A DNA stretch of 14,797 nt from CAWKEY01 sp963848675 (GCA_963848675.1 CAWKEY010000072.1:1-14797); one strand, 5' to 3'. Shown: positions 7,388-14,730, counted from the stretch's first letter. The notes: a model not told the origin generated them from the sequence alone. Numbers and translations are program-made.

Positions 7388-7454
7388 CGCTAACATCGAG
7401 TTTAAGCGTGACAATAACGATAAATTGTTGCTGCGGCTTAATTTGGTGTTAAAG
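7388..7454. repeat. attC-like imperfect hairpin after the DUF262 stop codon
   Basis: The layout is two nested stems. The outer arms are TAACA (7391-7395) and TGTTA (7447-7451). The unpaired spacers are 6 nt (7396-7401) and 5 nt (7442-7446). The inner arms are TTAAGC (7402-7407) and GCTTAA (7436-7441), which continue after a 4-nt bulge into GTGACAAT/ATTGTTGC (8 pairs, two of them G-T) with an 8-nt loop. The right core GTTAAAG (7448-7454) fits the integron consensus GTTRRRY except at the last base. The left core CGCTAAC deviates from RYYYAAC at two bases. The overall geometry matches attC sites, but the core mismatches and the lack of an integrase keep this tentative. Confidence 0.35.
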
Positions 7455-7458
7455 AACA

Positions 7459-7493
7459 AATATTAGACAAAACGATACGGACTGTCTAATGTT
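7459..7493. repeat. inverted 11-bp motif pair, downstream copy
   Basis: AATATTAGACA (7459-7469) and TGTCTAATGTT (7483-7493) form an inverted pair (10 of 11 matching, the inner eight perfect) around 13 nt. Motif and spacing equal those of the pair at 5454-5488 on the other side of the DUF262 gene, while the two 13-nt spacers are unrelated. It could also fold as a weak hairpin at the end of the DUF262 transcript. Confidence 0.6.
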
Positions 7494-7532
7494 TTGGCTG
7501 CCTGCTTATTGCCGTTTGTTAAACTTCGCGAA

Positions 7533-7630
7533 TGGCAGGTTTTGGGAAACTTAAATCCATACCTGAATGACGGGAGTGGGTCGTTTCCAACACATCATGA
7601 CTGACAGGTTTAGGGAACCGTAAAATCATA
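7533..7630. repeat. two imperfect direct copies of a ~29-bp sequence
   Basis: TGGCAGGTTTTGGGAAACTT and its continuation (7533-7562) are echoed by TGACAGGTTTAGGGAACCGT and its continuation (7602-7630). Most positions are shared apart from a small shift. This looks like dispersed intergenic repeat material rather than a gene. Confidence 0.45.
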
Positions 7631-7801
7631 GCCGACCGGCGGTTATGGGTCAATTGCGACAATTCATCACTTCCGAAAGCTGTCATTCAATACTGGCGTA
7701 ATCGAATCGGAATCGATGGTCTGGTTTGCATCGGAACAGGTGGCTTATTTGGGGTGGAATATGCAAGTGGGAGAGCCTGTTTTGTAATTTTGGCGAAGCA
7801 A

Positions 7802-7831
7802 AAAAAAGCCCGTCAACTGACGGGCTTTTTT
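7802..7831 (-). terminator. Rho-independent terminator of the ilvBNC operon
   Basis: The stem GCCCGTC (7808-7814) / GACGGGC (7819-7825), extended by six A-T pairs, closes a 4-nt loop AACT. Read on minus it ends in a run of T's, 18 nt after the ilvC stop codon. The symmetric A and T tracts also let it act on plus-strand transcripts coming from the DUF262 island. Confidence 0.92.
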
Positions 7832-7849
7832 AATGCCTAAAAATAAGGT

Positions 7850-8866
7850 TTAGTTTTTGGATTTATCAACGATTTTGTTGGCTTTGATCCATGGCATCAT
7901 GTCCCGCAGTTTTTCACCGACAATTTCGATCGGATGTTCCGCGTTTAAACGGCGCTTGGCGGTCATTTCAGGGTAGCCGGTCAGGCCTTCCAGGATGAAT
8001 TTCTTGGCGTATTCACCGTTTCTGATGTTCTTCAAGGCTTCGCGCATGGCCCAGCGGCTTTCTTCATTGATGATTTGCGGGCCTGTGACATACTCGCCAT
8101 ACTCGGCATTGTTGGAAATGGAGTAGTTCATGTTGGCGATGCCGCCTTCATACATCAGGTCAACGATCAGTTTTAGCTCGTGTAAACATTCAAAATAGGC
8201 CATTTCCGGTTCATAACCGGCTTCAACCAGGGTTTCAAAGCCGGCTTTAACCAGTTCAACCGCGCCGCCGCATAATACGGCTTGTTCACCGAACAAATCA
8301 GTCTCGGTTTCGTCGCGGAAAGTGGTTTCGATAATGCCCGAGCGGCCGCCGCCAATGGCCGATGCATAAGACAGGCACAGCTTTTTCGCCTGGCCGGAAG
8401 CGTCTTGATGAATCGCGATCAGGTCTGGAATGCCGCCGCCGCGGACAAATTCAGAGCGCACGGTGTGGCCGGGCGCTTTGGGCGCAATCATGATCACGTC
8501 CAGATCGGTGCGCGGCGCGATCTGGTTGTACAAGATAGAAAAACCATGCGCGAAGGCCAGGGCGGCGCCTTTTTTGATGTTCGGTTCAATTTCCTTCTTG
8601 TAAAGCTGTGATTGAAATTCATCAGGCGTCAGGATCATGACCACATCGGCGCTGGCAACGGCTTCGGGAACGTCTTTAACGGTCAAGCCGGACGCTTGCG
8701 CTTTAGCGACAGAGGGCGATCCTGAACGCAAGCCCACGACAACTTCAACGCCGGAATCTTTTAAGTTGTTAGCATGGGCGTGGCCTTGTGAACCGTAACC
8801 GATGATGGCTATTTTTTTGCTTTTTATGATTGAAAGATCGGCGTCTTTGTCGTAATAAACTTGCAT
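7850..8866 (-). CDS. ilvC: ketol-acid reductoisomerase (NADP+), class I
   Basis: Converts acetolactate or acetohydroxybutyrate to the dihydroxy acid, the second common step of valine, leucine and isoleucine synthesis, by Mg2+-dependent alkyl migration and NADPH reduction. The 338 residues match the short class I form. The Rossmann domain has GYGSQG at 23-28; R47 and the following serines suit NADPH. H107 (AFAHGF), K130 (IAPKAPGH), D190 and E194 (DLFGEQ), and E226 and E230 (ECLHE) are the conserved metal and catalytic residues. S251 (YSISNNAEYG) is the substrate serine. AGGA sits six nt before the ATG. It is the last gene of the operon, about 60 nt after ilvN, and is followed by a strong terminator. 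Confidence 0.97.
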   Translation of the reverse strand: MQVYYDKDADLSIIKSKKIAIIGYGSQGHAHANNLKDSGVEVVVGLRSGSPSVAKAQASGLTVKDVPEAVASADVVMILTPDEFQSQLYKKEIEPNIKKGAALAFAHGFSILYNQIAPRTDLDVIMIAPKAPGHTVRSEFVRGGGIPDLIAIHQDASGQAKKLCLSYASAIGGGRSGIIETTFRDETETDLFGEQAVLCGGAVELVKAGFETLVEAGYEPEMAYFECLHELKLIVDLMYEGGIANMNYSISNNAEYGEYVTGPQIINEESRWAMREALKNIRNGEYAKKFILEGLTGYPEMTAKRRLNAEHPIEIVGEKLRDMMPWIKANKIVDKSKN

Positions 8867-8926
8867 GAGGTTTCCTATTTTTTGCTGTTTTTAAAATGAG
8901 TAAGTGGTTTTGCAGGGGGGGCCGAA

Positions 8927-9418
8927 TTATAAATGCAGCCCTTTTTCGCCTCTGGAGATGCCGGTCGGTCCCGAGCGCACGACTTCAATAATATGGTCTG
9001 CGTCAAGCGCGGCAACAAAGGCATCGAGCTTGTCTGAAGGACCTGTCATTTCAACGACATAGCTGGCCGGTGTGACATCAATAATGCGGCCGCGAAAAAT
9101 GTCGGTCATACGGCGGATTTCTTCGCGCGTTGTCTCCGTGGTTTTCACCTTGACCATCATCAGTTCGCGCTCAATATGGACGGTGTCGGCCAAATCGATT
9201 AGCTTGAAGACATCAATCAATTTGTTCAGCTGTTTGGTAATCTGCTCGATAATATCATCGCTGCCGCGGGTCACCAGCGTCATTCTCGACAGGCTGGCAT
9301 CCTCTGTAGGCGCCACGGTTAATGACTCGATATTGTAGCCGCGCGCAGAAAACAAGCCGGCCACACGCGACAGAGCGCCGGATTCATTTTCAATCAGAAT
9401 GGAAATAATATGTCGCAT
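8927..9418 (-). CDS. ilvN: acetolactate synthase small (regulatory) subunit
   Basis: The regulatory subunit of acetohydroxyacid synthase; it activates the large subunit and usually confers feedback inhibition by valine. At 163 residues it has the same length as E. coli IlvH and resembles it closely. The N-terminal ACT domain reads ISILIENESGALSRVAGLFS and RGYNIESLTVAPT (residues 5-38), with G14 and N29 at the positions known to bind valine in IlvH. The C-terminal domain has EIRRMTDIFRGRIIDV and ends near SRGEKGL. Its ATG shares one base with the TAA stop of ilvB (TAATG), so translation of the two subunits is probably coupled. It could equally be named ilvH. Confidence 0.96.
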   Translation of the reverse strand: MRHIISILIENESGALSRVAGLFSARGYNIESLTVAPTEDASLSRMTLVTRGSDDIIEQITKQLNKLIDVFKLIDLADTVHIERELMMVKVKTTETTREEIRRMTDIFRGRIIDVTPASYVVEMTGPSDKLDAFVAALDADHIIEVVRSGPTGISRGEKGLHL

Positions 9419-11154
9419 TATGCCAACTCCCTGTCGGTCGACGTGCCTGGTGCTACACGTAATTTCATGTCATTGTGCGCTTTGCCGGCTTCAATCATCG
9501 GATATACGTTTTCTGTTCTGTCGGTCTGAAAATCCAAAAACACGGTACGGTCTTTCATGGCAAAGGCTTCTTCCAAAGCGGGTCTGACGTCTTCGGGATT
9601 TTCGATCAACATGCCGACATGGCCATAGGCCTCAGCCAGTTTGACGAAATCGGGTATGGTATCCATATAGGAATGGGAATAACGGCTTTCATAGGAAAAT
9701 TCCTGCCACTGCCGCACCATGCCCATGTAGCGGTTATTCAGGTTGACAATTTTCACCGGCGTGTTGTATTGCAGGGCCGTTGATAATTCCTGAATGCACA
9801 TCTGGATGCTCGCTTCGCCGGTCACGCAGGCGACATCGGCGTGTGGATGAGCCAGTTTAACGCCAATTGCGGCCGGCAAGCCAAAGCCCATGGTGCCGAG
9901 TCCCCCCGAGTTAATCCAACGGCGCGGCTTGTCAAAATGATAATATTGCGCCGCGTACATCTGATGCTGGCCGACATCCGAGGTAATATAGGCATCGCCT
10001 TTGGTGACTTCGTACAATTGTTCGATGACGTATTGTGGCTTGATCAGGCGGCTTTCACGGTCATACTCAAGACAGTTGAGCGCTCGCCATTGGTCGATTT
10101 GTTGCCACCAGGCATCCAGGGCTTTCTTGTGCGGCTTCTGTTTATGTTCCCTGATGACTTCAAGCATTTGTTCCAATACTGTCTTGACATCGCCGACAAT
10201 CGGAACATCCACTTTAACGGTCTTGGAAATGGAGGCTGGGTCAATATCAATATGAATGATTTTGGCATACGGGCAAAACTCATCGAGCTTGCCGGTCACC
10301 CGGTCATCAAAACGCGCGCCGACAGCGAGAATGACATCGCTCTCATGCATCGCCATGTTCGCCTCATATGTTCCATGCATACCCAGCATGCCGATAAACT
10401 GATTGTCAGTCGCTGGATAAGCCCCAAGACCCATCAGGGTGTTAGTGATCGGGTAGCCCAGCAGGCGGGTCAGCTCGGTCAGCTCTTTGCTGGCTTCACT
10501 GAGCACTACCCCGCCACCGGAATAAATGATCGGTTTTTGCGCATTCAGCAATAAATCTACCGCTTTCTTGATCTGGCCTTTATGTCCGGTGACTGCCGGA
10601 TTATAAGAGCGCATGTTCACTTTTTTAGGGTATTTGTAGGGCACCTTGATGCGTGGGTCGGTGATGTCTTTAGGAATGTCGACAACGACAGGTCCAGGCC
10701 GCCCGGTTGTGGCCAAATGGAAGGCCTTTTTAATGGTTTCCGCCAGCTGGGTGACGTCTTTGACCAGAAAGTTGTGTTTTACGCAGGGACGCGTAATGCC
10801 GACCATGTCGACCTCCTGGAAGGCATCACTGCCGATCACCGGCAAGGATACCTGCCCGGAAATAACCACCATCGGAATCGAATCCAGATGAGCAGTTGCA
10901 ATGCCAGTGACTGCGTTGGTGGCACCTGGCCCAGAGGTAACCAAGACCACGCCCGGTTTACCGGTAGCGCGAGCGTAGCCGTCGGCTGCGTGCGTGGCTC
11001 CCTGCTCGTGGCGCACCAGGATGTGTTTGATATCATCCTGCTGGAAAATGGCATCATATAGATGCAATACCGCTCCGCCAGGATAACCAAAAATATATTC
11101 AACGCCTTCGTCTTTAAGGCTCTGAACTACGATTTGTGCGCCGTTTAGCTCCAC
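9418..11154 (-). CDS. ilvB: acetolactate synthase large (catalytic) subunit
   Basis: The ThDP-dependent enzyme that condenses two pyruvates, or pyruvate with 2-oxobutyrate, at the first step of branched-chain amino acid synthesis; FAD plays a structural role. The 578 residues align along their whole length with E. coli IlvI. Seen: FGYPGGAVL, the catalytic glutamate E50 in VRHEQGA, TSGPGATNAVTGIATA, MLGMHGTYEANMAM, and TSDVGQHQM. The metal-diphosphate motif is unusual: where E. coli has GDGS, residues 446-449 read GEAS, while N474 (NLNNRY) 27 residues further is kept. The GTG start is supported by GAGG eight nt upstream (11163-11166); no other Met codon lies near. It is first in the ilvB-ilvN-ilvC operon. 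Confidence 0.96.
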   Translation of the reverse strand: MELNGAQIVVQSLKDEGVEYIFGYPGGAVLHLYDAIFQQDDIKHILVRHEQGATHAADGYARATGKPGVVLVTSGPGATNAVTGIATAHLDSIPMVVISGQVSLPVIGSDAFQEVDMVGITRPCVKHNFLVKDVTQLAETIKKAFHLATTGRPGPVVVDIPKDITDPRIKVPYKYPKKVNMRSYNPAVTGHKGQIKKAVDLLLNAQKPIIYSGGGVVLSEASKELTELTRLLGYPITNTLMGLGAYPATDNQFIGMLGMHGTYEANMAMHESDVILAVGARFDDRVTGKLDEFCPYAKIIHIDIDPASISKTVKVDVPIVGDVKTVLEQMLEVIREHKQKPHKKALDAWWQQIDQWRALNCLEYDRESRLIKPQYVIEQLYEVTKGDAYITSDVGQHQMYAAQYYHFDKPRRWINSGGLGTMGFGLPAAIGVKLAHPHADVACVTGEASIQMCIQELSTALQYNTPVKIVNLNNRYMGMVRQWQEFSYESRYSHSYMDTIPDFVKLAEAYGHVGMLIENPEDVRPALEEAFAMKDRTVFLDFQTDRTENVYPMIEAGKAHNDMKLRVAPGTSTDRELA

Positions 11155-11446
11155 GCTAATATCCTCGATAAACTTGATGTGGCTTTCATTGAAGGTGATT
11201 ATATTCGTTTTTTAAAATGCAAGACCAAAACACTTGGTTTTATTTTCAAAAAAGGATGGATAAACTACTGGTTTTGTCTTTTTGCGTCAATCCACTTGCT
11301 GGTATTTTACCCGCTTCCACTTAAAATGTAATTAGCCGTTATGCGCCACAGTTCATCTTTGGCTGGCTGGTGGAAAAGCCTCAAAAGATCTGAAGACCAT
11401 TCTGATGAGGTGGGCACCTTTTTCGATACATTAACCGGGAACGACC
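11155..11446. other. divergent intergenic region between ilvB and hppA
   Basis: It contains the ilvB ribosome site and promoter candidate on the minus strand. Two similar tracts, ACTTGGTTTTAT (near 11233) and ACTGGTTTTGT (near 11267), lie in direct orientation. The first can also form ACCAA/TTGGT on minus. No convincing plus-strand -10/-35 pair for hppA was found. Confidence 0.4.
11198..11228 (-). promoter_or_regulatory. candidate promoter of the ilvBNC operon
   Basis: On the minus strand a perfect TATAAT (11203 to 11198) lies 43 nt before the ilvB GTG. The best -35-like hexamer is TTGGTC (11228 to 11223) with a long 19-nt spacer, so the -35 is weak. No attenuator peptide rich in Leu/Val/Ile codons is visible in the short leader. 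Confidence 0.45.
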
Positions 11447-13198
11447 ATGTTCAATAATTTTCCATATGACCTGACGCTGGCGCAATGGTGCATTGTTTTT
11501 GCGCTGAGCACCGCCATCATCGCCCTCATCTATAGTTTTGTGTCGAGTAAATGGATTTACCAGCAGCCTGTAGGCAATGAGAAAATGCAGGCAATTGCCC
11601 TGGCCATCCAGCAGGGAGCGCAGGCTTATCTGGCCAGACAATATCAAGTTATCGCCATTGTCGGGGTATTGCTGCTGATATTGATTGGCTTTTTATTAAA
11701 TTGGGAAACCGCCGGCGGCTTTGCCATAGGCGCCCTGTTTTCGGGTCTTGCCGGTTTTATGGGCATGCATATTTCGGTGCGGGCCAATGTCCGCACCGCA
11801 CAAGCCGCCTATGCCGGCGCTAACCACGCCTTTCTGATTGCCTTCCGGGGCGGCTCCATTACCGGGATGCTGGTCGTGGGCTTGGGGCTATTGGCCGCCG
11901 GAGGCTATTACGGCTTGCTACTGTTGCTGGGTACCCCGGATCCCCTGCACGCGATGATAGGCGTTGCCTTTGGCGCTTCCTTGATTGCAATCTTTGCCCG
12001 GCTTGGCGGCGGTATTTTTACCAAAGGAGCAGATGTCGGCGCGGATATTGTCGGTAAGGTGGAGGCCGGTATCCCCGAAGATGATCCAAGAAACCCGGCC
12101 GTTATCGCCGATAATGTCGGCGATAATGTTGGCGACTGTGCGGGCATGGCGGCGGATTTGTTTGAGTCTTACTCGGTATCGCTGATCGCCACCATGCTGT
12201 TGGCCAGCCTGCTGGTTAGCGGAGACAATGAAAATGTCATCATTTACCCGCTGGCGCTGGGCGGCATATCCATACTGACTTCGATCATCGGCATTTTCTG
12301 CGTTAATGTCGGCGAAAACGGCAAAATCATGTCGGCCTTGTATCGGGGTGTCGGCGTGGCTGCGGTATTGGCATTGATGGCCTTTTATCCGGTCACGCTT
12401 TGGTTGATCGGGGATGATATCCAGATAGGCGCACGCGTCATCCCCGCCATTCACTTGTTTTATTCGGCAGTTATCGGCTTGGGGCTCATGGCGGCATTAA
12501 TGCTCATTACCGAATATTACACGTCCAGCGAGTATGGGCCGGTGCAGCAAATCGCCAAGGCTTCCACCACCGGTGACGGCACTAACGTTATTGCCGGCCT
12601 GAGTCTTTCCATGAAAGCAACAGCCGCGCCGGTGATGTTGATTTGTGCGAGCATGTGGGCTAGTCATGAGCTGGCAGGGCTCTATGGCATTGCTATTGCG
12701 TCGACCGGTATGTTGTCGCTCACCGGCATCATTGTTGCGCTGGATGCCTATGGCCCGATTACCGACAACGCCGGCGGCATTGCCGAAATGGCCAACATGC
12801 CGGAAGCCATCCGCAAAATAACCGATCCTCTGGACGCAGTCGGCAACACTACCAAAGCGGTTACCAAAGGCTATGCCATGGGTTCGGCCGGGCTTGCCGC
12901 GCTGGTTTTATTTTCAGACTTCACCAGCAAGGTGGGCGGCCAACTGTATGACTTGTCCAATCATGTGGTGATTATCGGTCTGCTGCTCGGAGCGCTGATT
13001 CCTTATTTATTCAGCGCCCTGGCGATGGAGGCGGTAGGCAAGGCGGCGGGGGATATTGTCAATGAAGTGCGCCGGCAGTTTAAGGAAATTCCCGGCATCA
13101 TGGATTACACGGCCCAGCCGGATTACTCAAAAGCCGTTGATATGCTGACGATTTCAGCCATCAAGAAAATGGTTGTGCCGTCTTTACTGCCGGTTTGA
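11447..13198 (+). CDS. hppA: K+-independent H+-translocating membrane pyrophosphatase, frameshifted 5' part
   Basis: A multi-spanning inner-membrane pump that couples PPi hydrolysis to proton export. This frame gives the first 583 residues. It includes the active-site stretch DVGADIVGKVEAGIPEDDPR followed by NPAVIADNVGDNVGDCAGM, and the second conserved block with DAYGPITDNAGGIAEM. In GNTTKA the lysine (K470) is the known marker of the K+-independent, H+-pumping subclass. GGGA lies six nt before the ATG. The frame ends at TGA 13196-13198 directly after PSLLPV. Intact relatives continue without a break into the sequence found in the next frame from 13195. One T appears to be missing (GTTTGATC for GTTTTGATC); restored, the protein would be 682 residues, the normal size. 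As it stands it lacks the last active-site motif and should be inactive. Confidence 0.9.
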   Translation: MFNNFPYDLTLAQWCIVFALSTAIIALIYSFVSSKWIYQQPVGNEKMQAIALAIQQGAQAYLARQYQVIAIVGVLLLILIGFLLNWETAGGFAIGALFSGLAGFMGMHISVRANVRTAQAAYAGANHAFLIAFRGGSITGMLVVGLGLLAAGGYYGLLLLLGTPDPLHAMIGVAFGASLIAIFARLGGGIFTKGADVGADIVGKVEAGIPEDDPRNPAVIADNVGDNVGDCAGMAADLFESYSVSLIATMLLASLLVSGDNENVIIYPLALGGISILTSIIGIFCVNVGENGKIMSALYRGVGVAAVLALMAFYPVTLWLIGDDIQIGARVIPAIHLFYSAVIGLGLMAALMLITEYYTSSEYGPVQQIAKASTTGDGTNVIAGLSLSMKATAAPVMLICASMWASHELAGLYGIAIASTGMLSLTGIIVALDAYGPITDNAGGIAEMANMPEAIRKITDPLDAVGNTTKAVTKGYAMGSAGLAALVLFSDFTSKVGGQLYDLSNHVVIIGLLLGALIPYLFSALAMEAVGKAAGDIVNEVRRQFKEIPGIMDYTAQPDYSKAVDMLTISAIKKMVVPSLLPV

Positions 13199-13494
13199 TC
13201 CCGGTAATTGTCGGATTAACGCTGGGCAAGGCCGCGCTCGGCGGGGTGTTGATAGGCACGATCGTCACCGGTCTGTTTGTTGCCATTTCCATGACGATTG
13301 GCGGCGGCGCCTGGGACAACGCCAAGAAATATATTGAAGCAGGTCATTATGGCGGCAGAGGTTCCGATACCCATAAAGCCGCCATTACCGGTGATACCGT
13401 GGGCGATCCCTACAAGGATACTGCCGGCCCTGCTGTCAATATCATCATCAAGATGGTCAATACCGTTGCCTTGCTGATGGTGCCGCTGTTATAA
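13195..13494 (+). pseudogene. hppA: hppA 3' part, separated by a frameshift
   Basis: These 99 codons encode the C-terminal end of the same pyrophosphatase. IPVIVGLTLGKAALGG and GTIVTGLFVAISM form the last membrane segments. GGGAWDNAKKYIE and GDTVGDPYKDTAGPA carry the aspartates and lysines of the third substrate-binding region, and the chain closes with the usual hydrophobic VALLMVPLL. It begins at a TTG overlapping the stop of the upstream frame by four bases. It has no ribosome site of its own and is not a separate gene. Either a real one-base deletion or a base-calling error explains it; no classical slippery heptamer is present at the junction. Confidence 0.88.
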
Positions 13495-13652
13495 AAGGAG
13501 GGGTTACTATTCAGTGTAATCTGGGTTCGCTATTACAGCAGTATCCCGGAACATTAGGCTTCGCTCGGCGAATTTGCTTTTTGCCCTTGCCGGGCCAGGC
13601 TTGACGATTCCAGGCTTATCAAAATTTCCATATAAAATACAGAGGATGCGCT

Positions 13653-14240
13653 ATGGAAACACCAAAGACAACAGTGGATTATGTACTTATTGGTGTGATC
13701 GGTTTTATCCCGATTGCGCTGGTGGTTCAAATTGTTGTATATGTGGAACGTTTTTTGAGGATTTTGTTTTACTCGTGCATGGTAAATATGAAAATCCCTT
13801 GATAACAGTTATTTTATTTGCGTCCGCTGTAGGTTTGCTGGCCTATTTTCGCAGGCTGCTCAAACACGATAAAGCCCACTTGCTGTATTATCTGGAAGCG
13901 TTTATTCAGCGTGTTCCTCTCATAGGCAGTATTTACCGGGTCACGCGCAAACTGTTGAGATTATTCCTGACTACCGAGGAGTCTCAGGTACGGGAAGTGG
14001 TCTATGTAGAATATCCGAAAGACGGCATGCGGGTTCCGGCCTATGTTACCAATCGAGTCGGCGACTACTATGTCTTGTATATTCCCACCTCGCCTTAACC
14101 CAACCTCCGGCTTCACCGTGATGGTTCATCAGTCCAAGGTCATCATGTCGACGATGAATATCGAAGAAGTTTCAAGCTTCGTTATCAGTGTCGGCGTCGA
14201 TTACGCCAAACCCGAAAGATTATGCTGGGACGTTTCATAA
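13653..14240 (+). pseudogene. DUF502 family membrane protein, two frameshifts
   Basis: The true start is ATG 13653, with AGAGG seven nt upstream, giving METPKTTVDYVLIG and a first membrane helix ending VVQIVVYVERF. After the six-T run at 13751-13756 the homologous reading moves by one base (FEDFVLLVHGKYENPLIT, second helix, RVPLIGSIYRVTRKLL, VEYPKDG). It moves back at 14096, where a stop follows IPTSP but the adjacent frame continues with NPTSGFTVMV. Undoing a missing T in the T-run and an extra T at 14095-14096 gives one protein of 195 residues, the usual DUF502 length, with the family's NPTSG motif near the C-terminus. The function of DUF502 is not established. It lies 158 nt after hppA on the same strand. 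A TTTTTTG slippery heptamer at the first site makes -1 recoding conceivable but less likely. Confidence 0.8.
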
Positions 14241-14244
14241 ATGA

Positions 14245-14373
14245 TTTCCAGATGAGAGCATTAAAGCCATTGCCGTCCAATGGCCCAGATCTCGCTATGG
14301 GGCGTTAACAGCGGTTTTACGCTTGTTCGGATTTATCCCGATCCTTTATCTGGTCTCCACATGGCTATCATAG
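14245..14373 (+). pseudogene. short remnant of a possible membrane-protein gene
   Basis: A frame open between stops, without a usable start codon, reads WPRSRYGALTAVLRLFGFIP followed by a hydrophobic tail to TAG 14371-14373. It looks like the end of a small membrane protein or a piece displaced by another frameshift. The family is not recognised. Confidence 0.25.
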
Positions 14374-14409
14374 GACGCCGAATATAAAGCAGAGGCCTAA
14401 GCCATACCT

Positions 14410-14730
14410 TTAATTGCGCTTGAATTTTCTGAACAGATTTTTGAGTTGGACTGGCATTTTTTTGTTGGCGCCGGCGATCATCGGGCGGCTTGGATCGCCA
14501 GAAGCTTGCTCAGACGGTTGAGTTGCTTCGGGCGGAGTCGCTTGAGTCGATTTTTCGACCATGTCGGGTGCAGCAGATGAGGCGCGCTTGGACCTGACAA
14601 ACAGATTCTTAAGTTTTCTGGCTGTACCACTGCCTTGTTCCTTGGCTGCATTAATCGGTTGACGTTGGTCTAAAGCTTCGGATTGGCTGTCATGGGTGCT
14701 GGTTTCTGCAGTGACGGCTTGAGGTTCCAC
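14410..14730 (-). CDS. hypothetical protein with duplicated basic LKNLF motif
   Basis: A 106-residue protein of unknown function. It is polar and low in complexity, rich in Ala, Ser, Pro, Gln and Glu, without signal peptide or membrane segment. Two similar basic amphipathic segments stand out: KLKNLFVRSKR at residues 40-50 and, at the extreme C-terminus, QLKNLFRKFKR (95-105). They are joined by a disordered-looking linker. The GTG start at 14730 is uncertain: the frame stays open upstream to a TGA at the window edge (reading EVVIRRQLPSSLVKP), and no strong ribosome site precedes the GTG. It may therefore be the tail of a longer or frameshifted gene outside the window. Confidence 0.45.
   Translation of the reverse strand: MEPQAVTAETSTHDSQSEALDQRQPINAAKEQGSGTARKLKNLFVRSKRASSAAPDMVEKSTQATPPEATQPSEQASGDPSRPMIAGANKKMPVQLKNLFRKFKRN

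Larger units (their letters stand above)
7373..7801. other. repeat-rich gap between the DUF262 gene and ilvC
   Basis: No supported coding frame. It contains an attC-like folded element (7388-7454), the downstream inverted 11-bp motif pair (7459-7493), two imperfect direct copies of a roughly 29-bp sequence (7533 and 7602), and ends at the ilvC terminator. No integrase, transposase or tRNA gene is visible. Confidence 0.5.

Noticed and set aside
7459..7493. Inverted pair read as a Rho-independent terminator for the DUF262 gene
   Set aside because: The stem is AT-rich, the loop is 13 nt and only a short T-run follows. The identical arrangement upstream of the gene suggests another role.
9841..10554. 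Long plus-strand open frame of 237 codons antisense to ilvB
   Set aside because: It is a shadow of the well-conserved ilvB reading frame; no ribosome site or recognisable domain.
11918..12454. Minus-strand open frame of 178 codons inside hppA
   Set aside because: It is antisense to highly conserved pyrophosphatase motifs, and its low-complexity composition is typical of shadow frames.
13574..13652. Apparent N-terminus of the DUF502 gene starting at 13574
   Set aside because: The residues from here to the T-run do not look like DUF502, whereas ATG 13653 in another frame has AGAGG and a proper first membrane helix.
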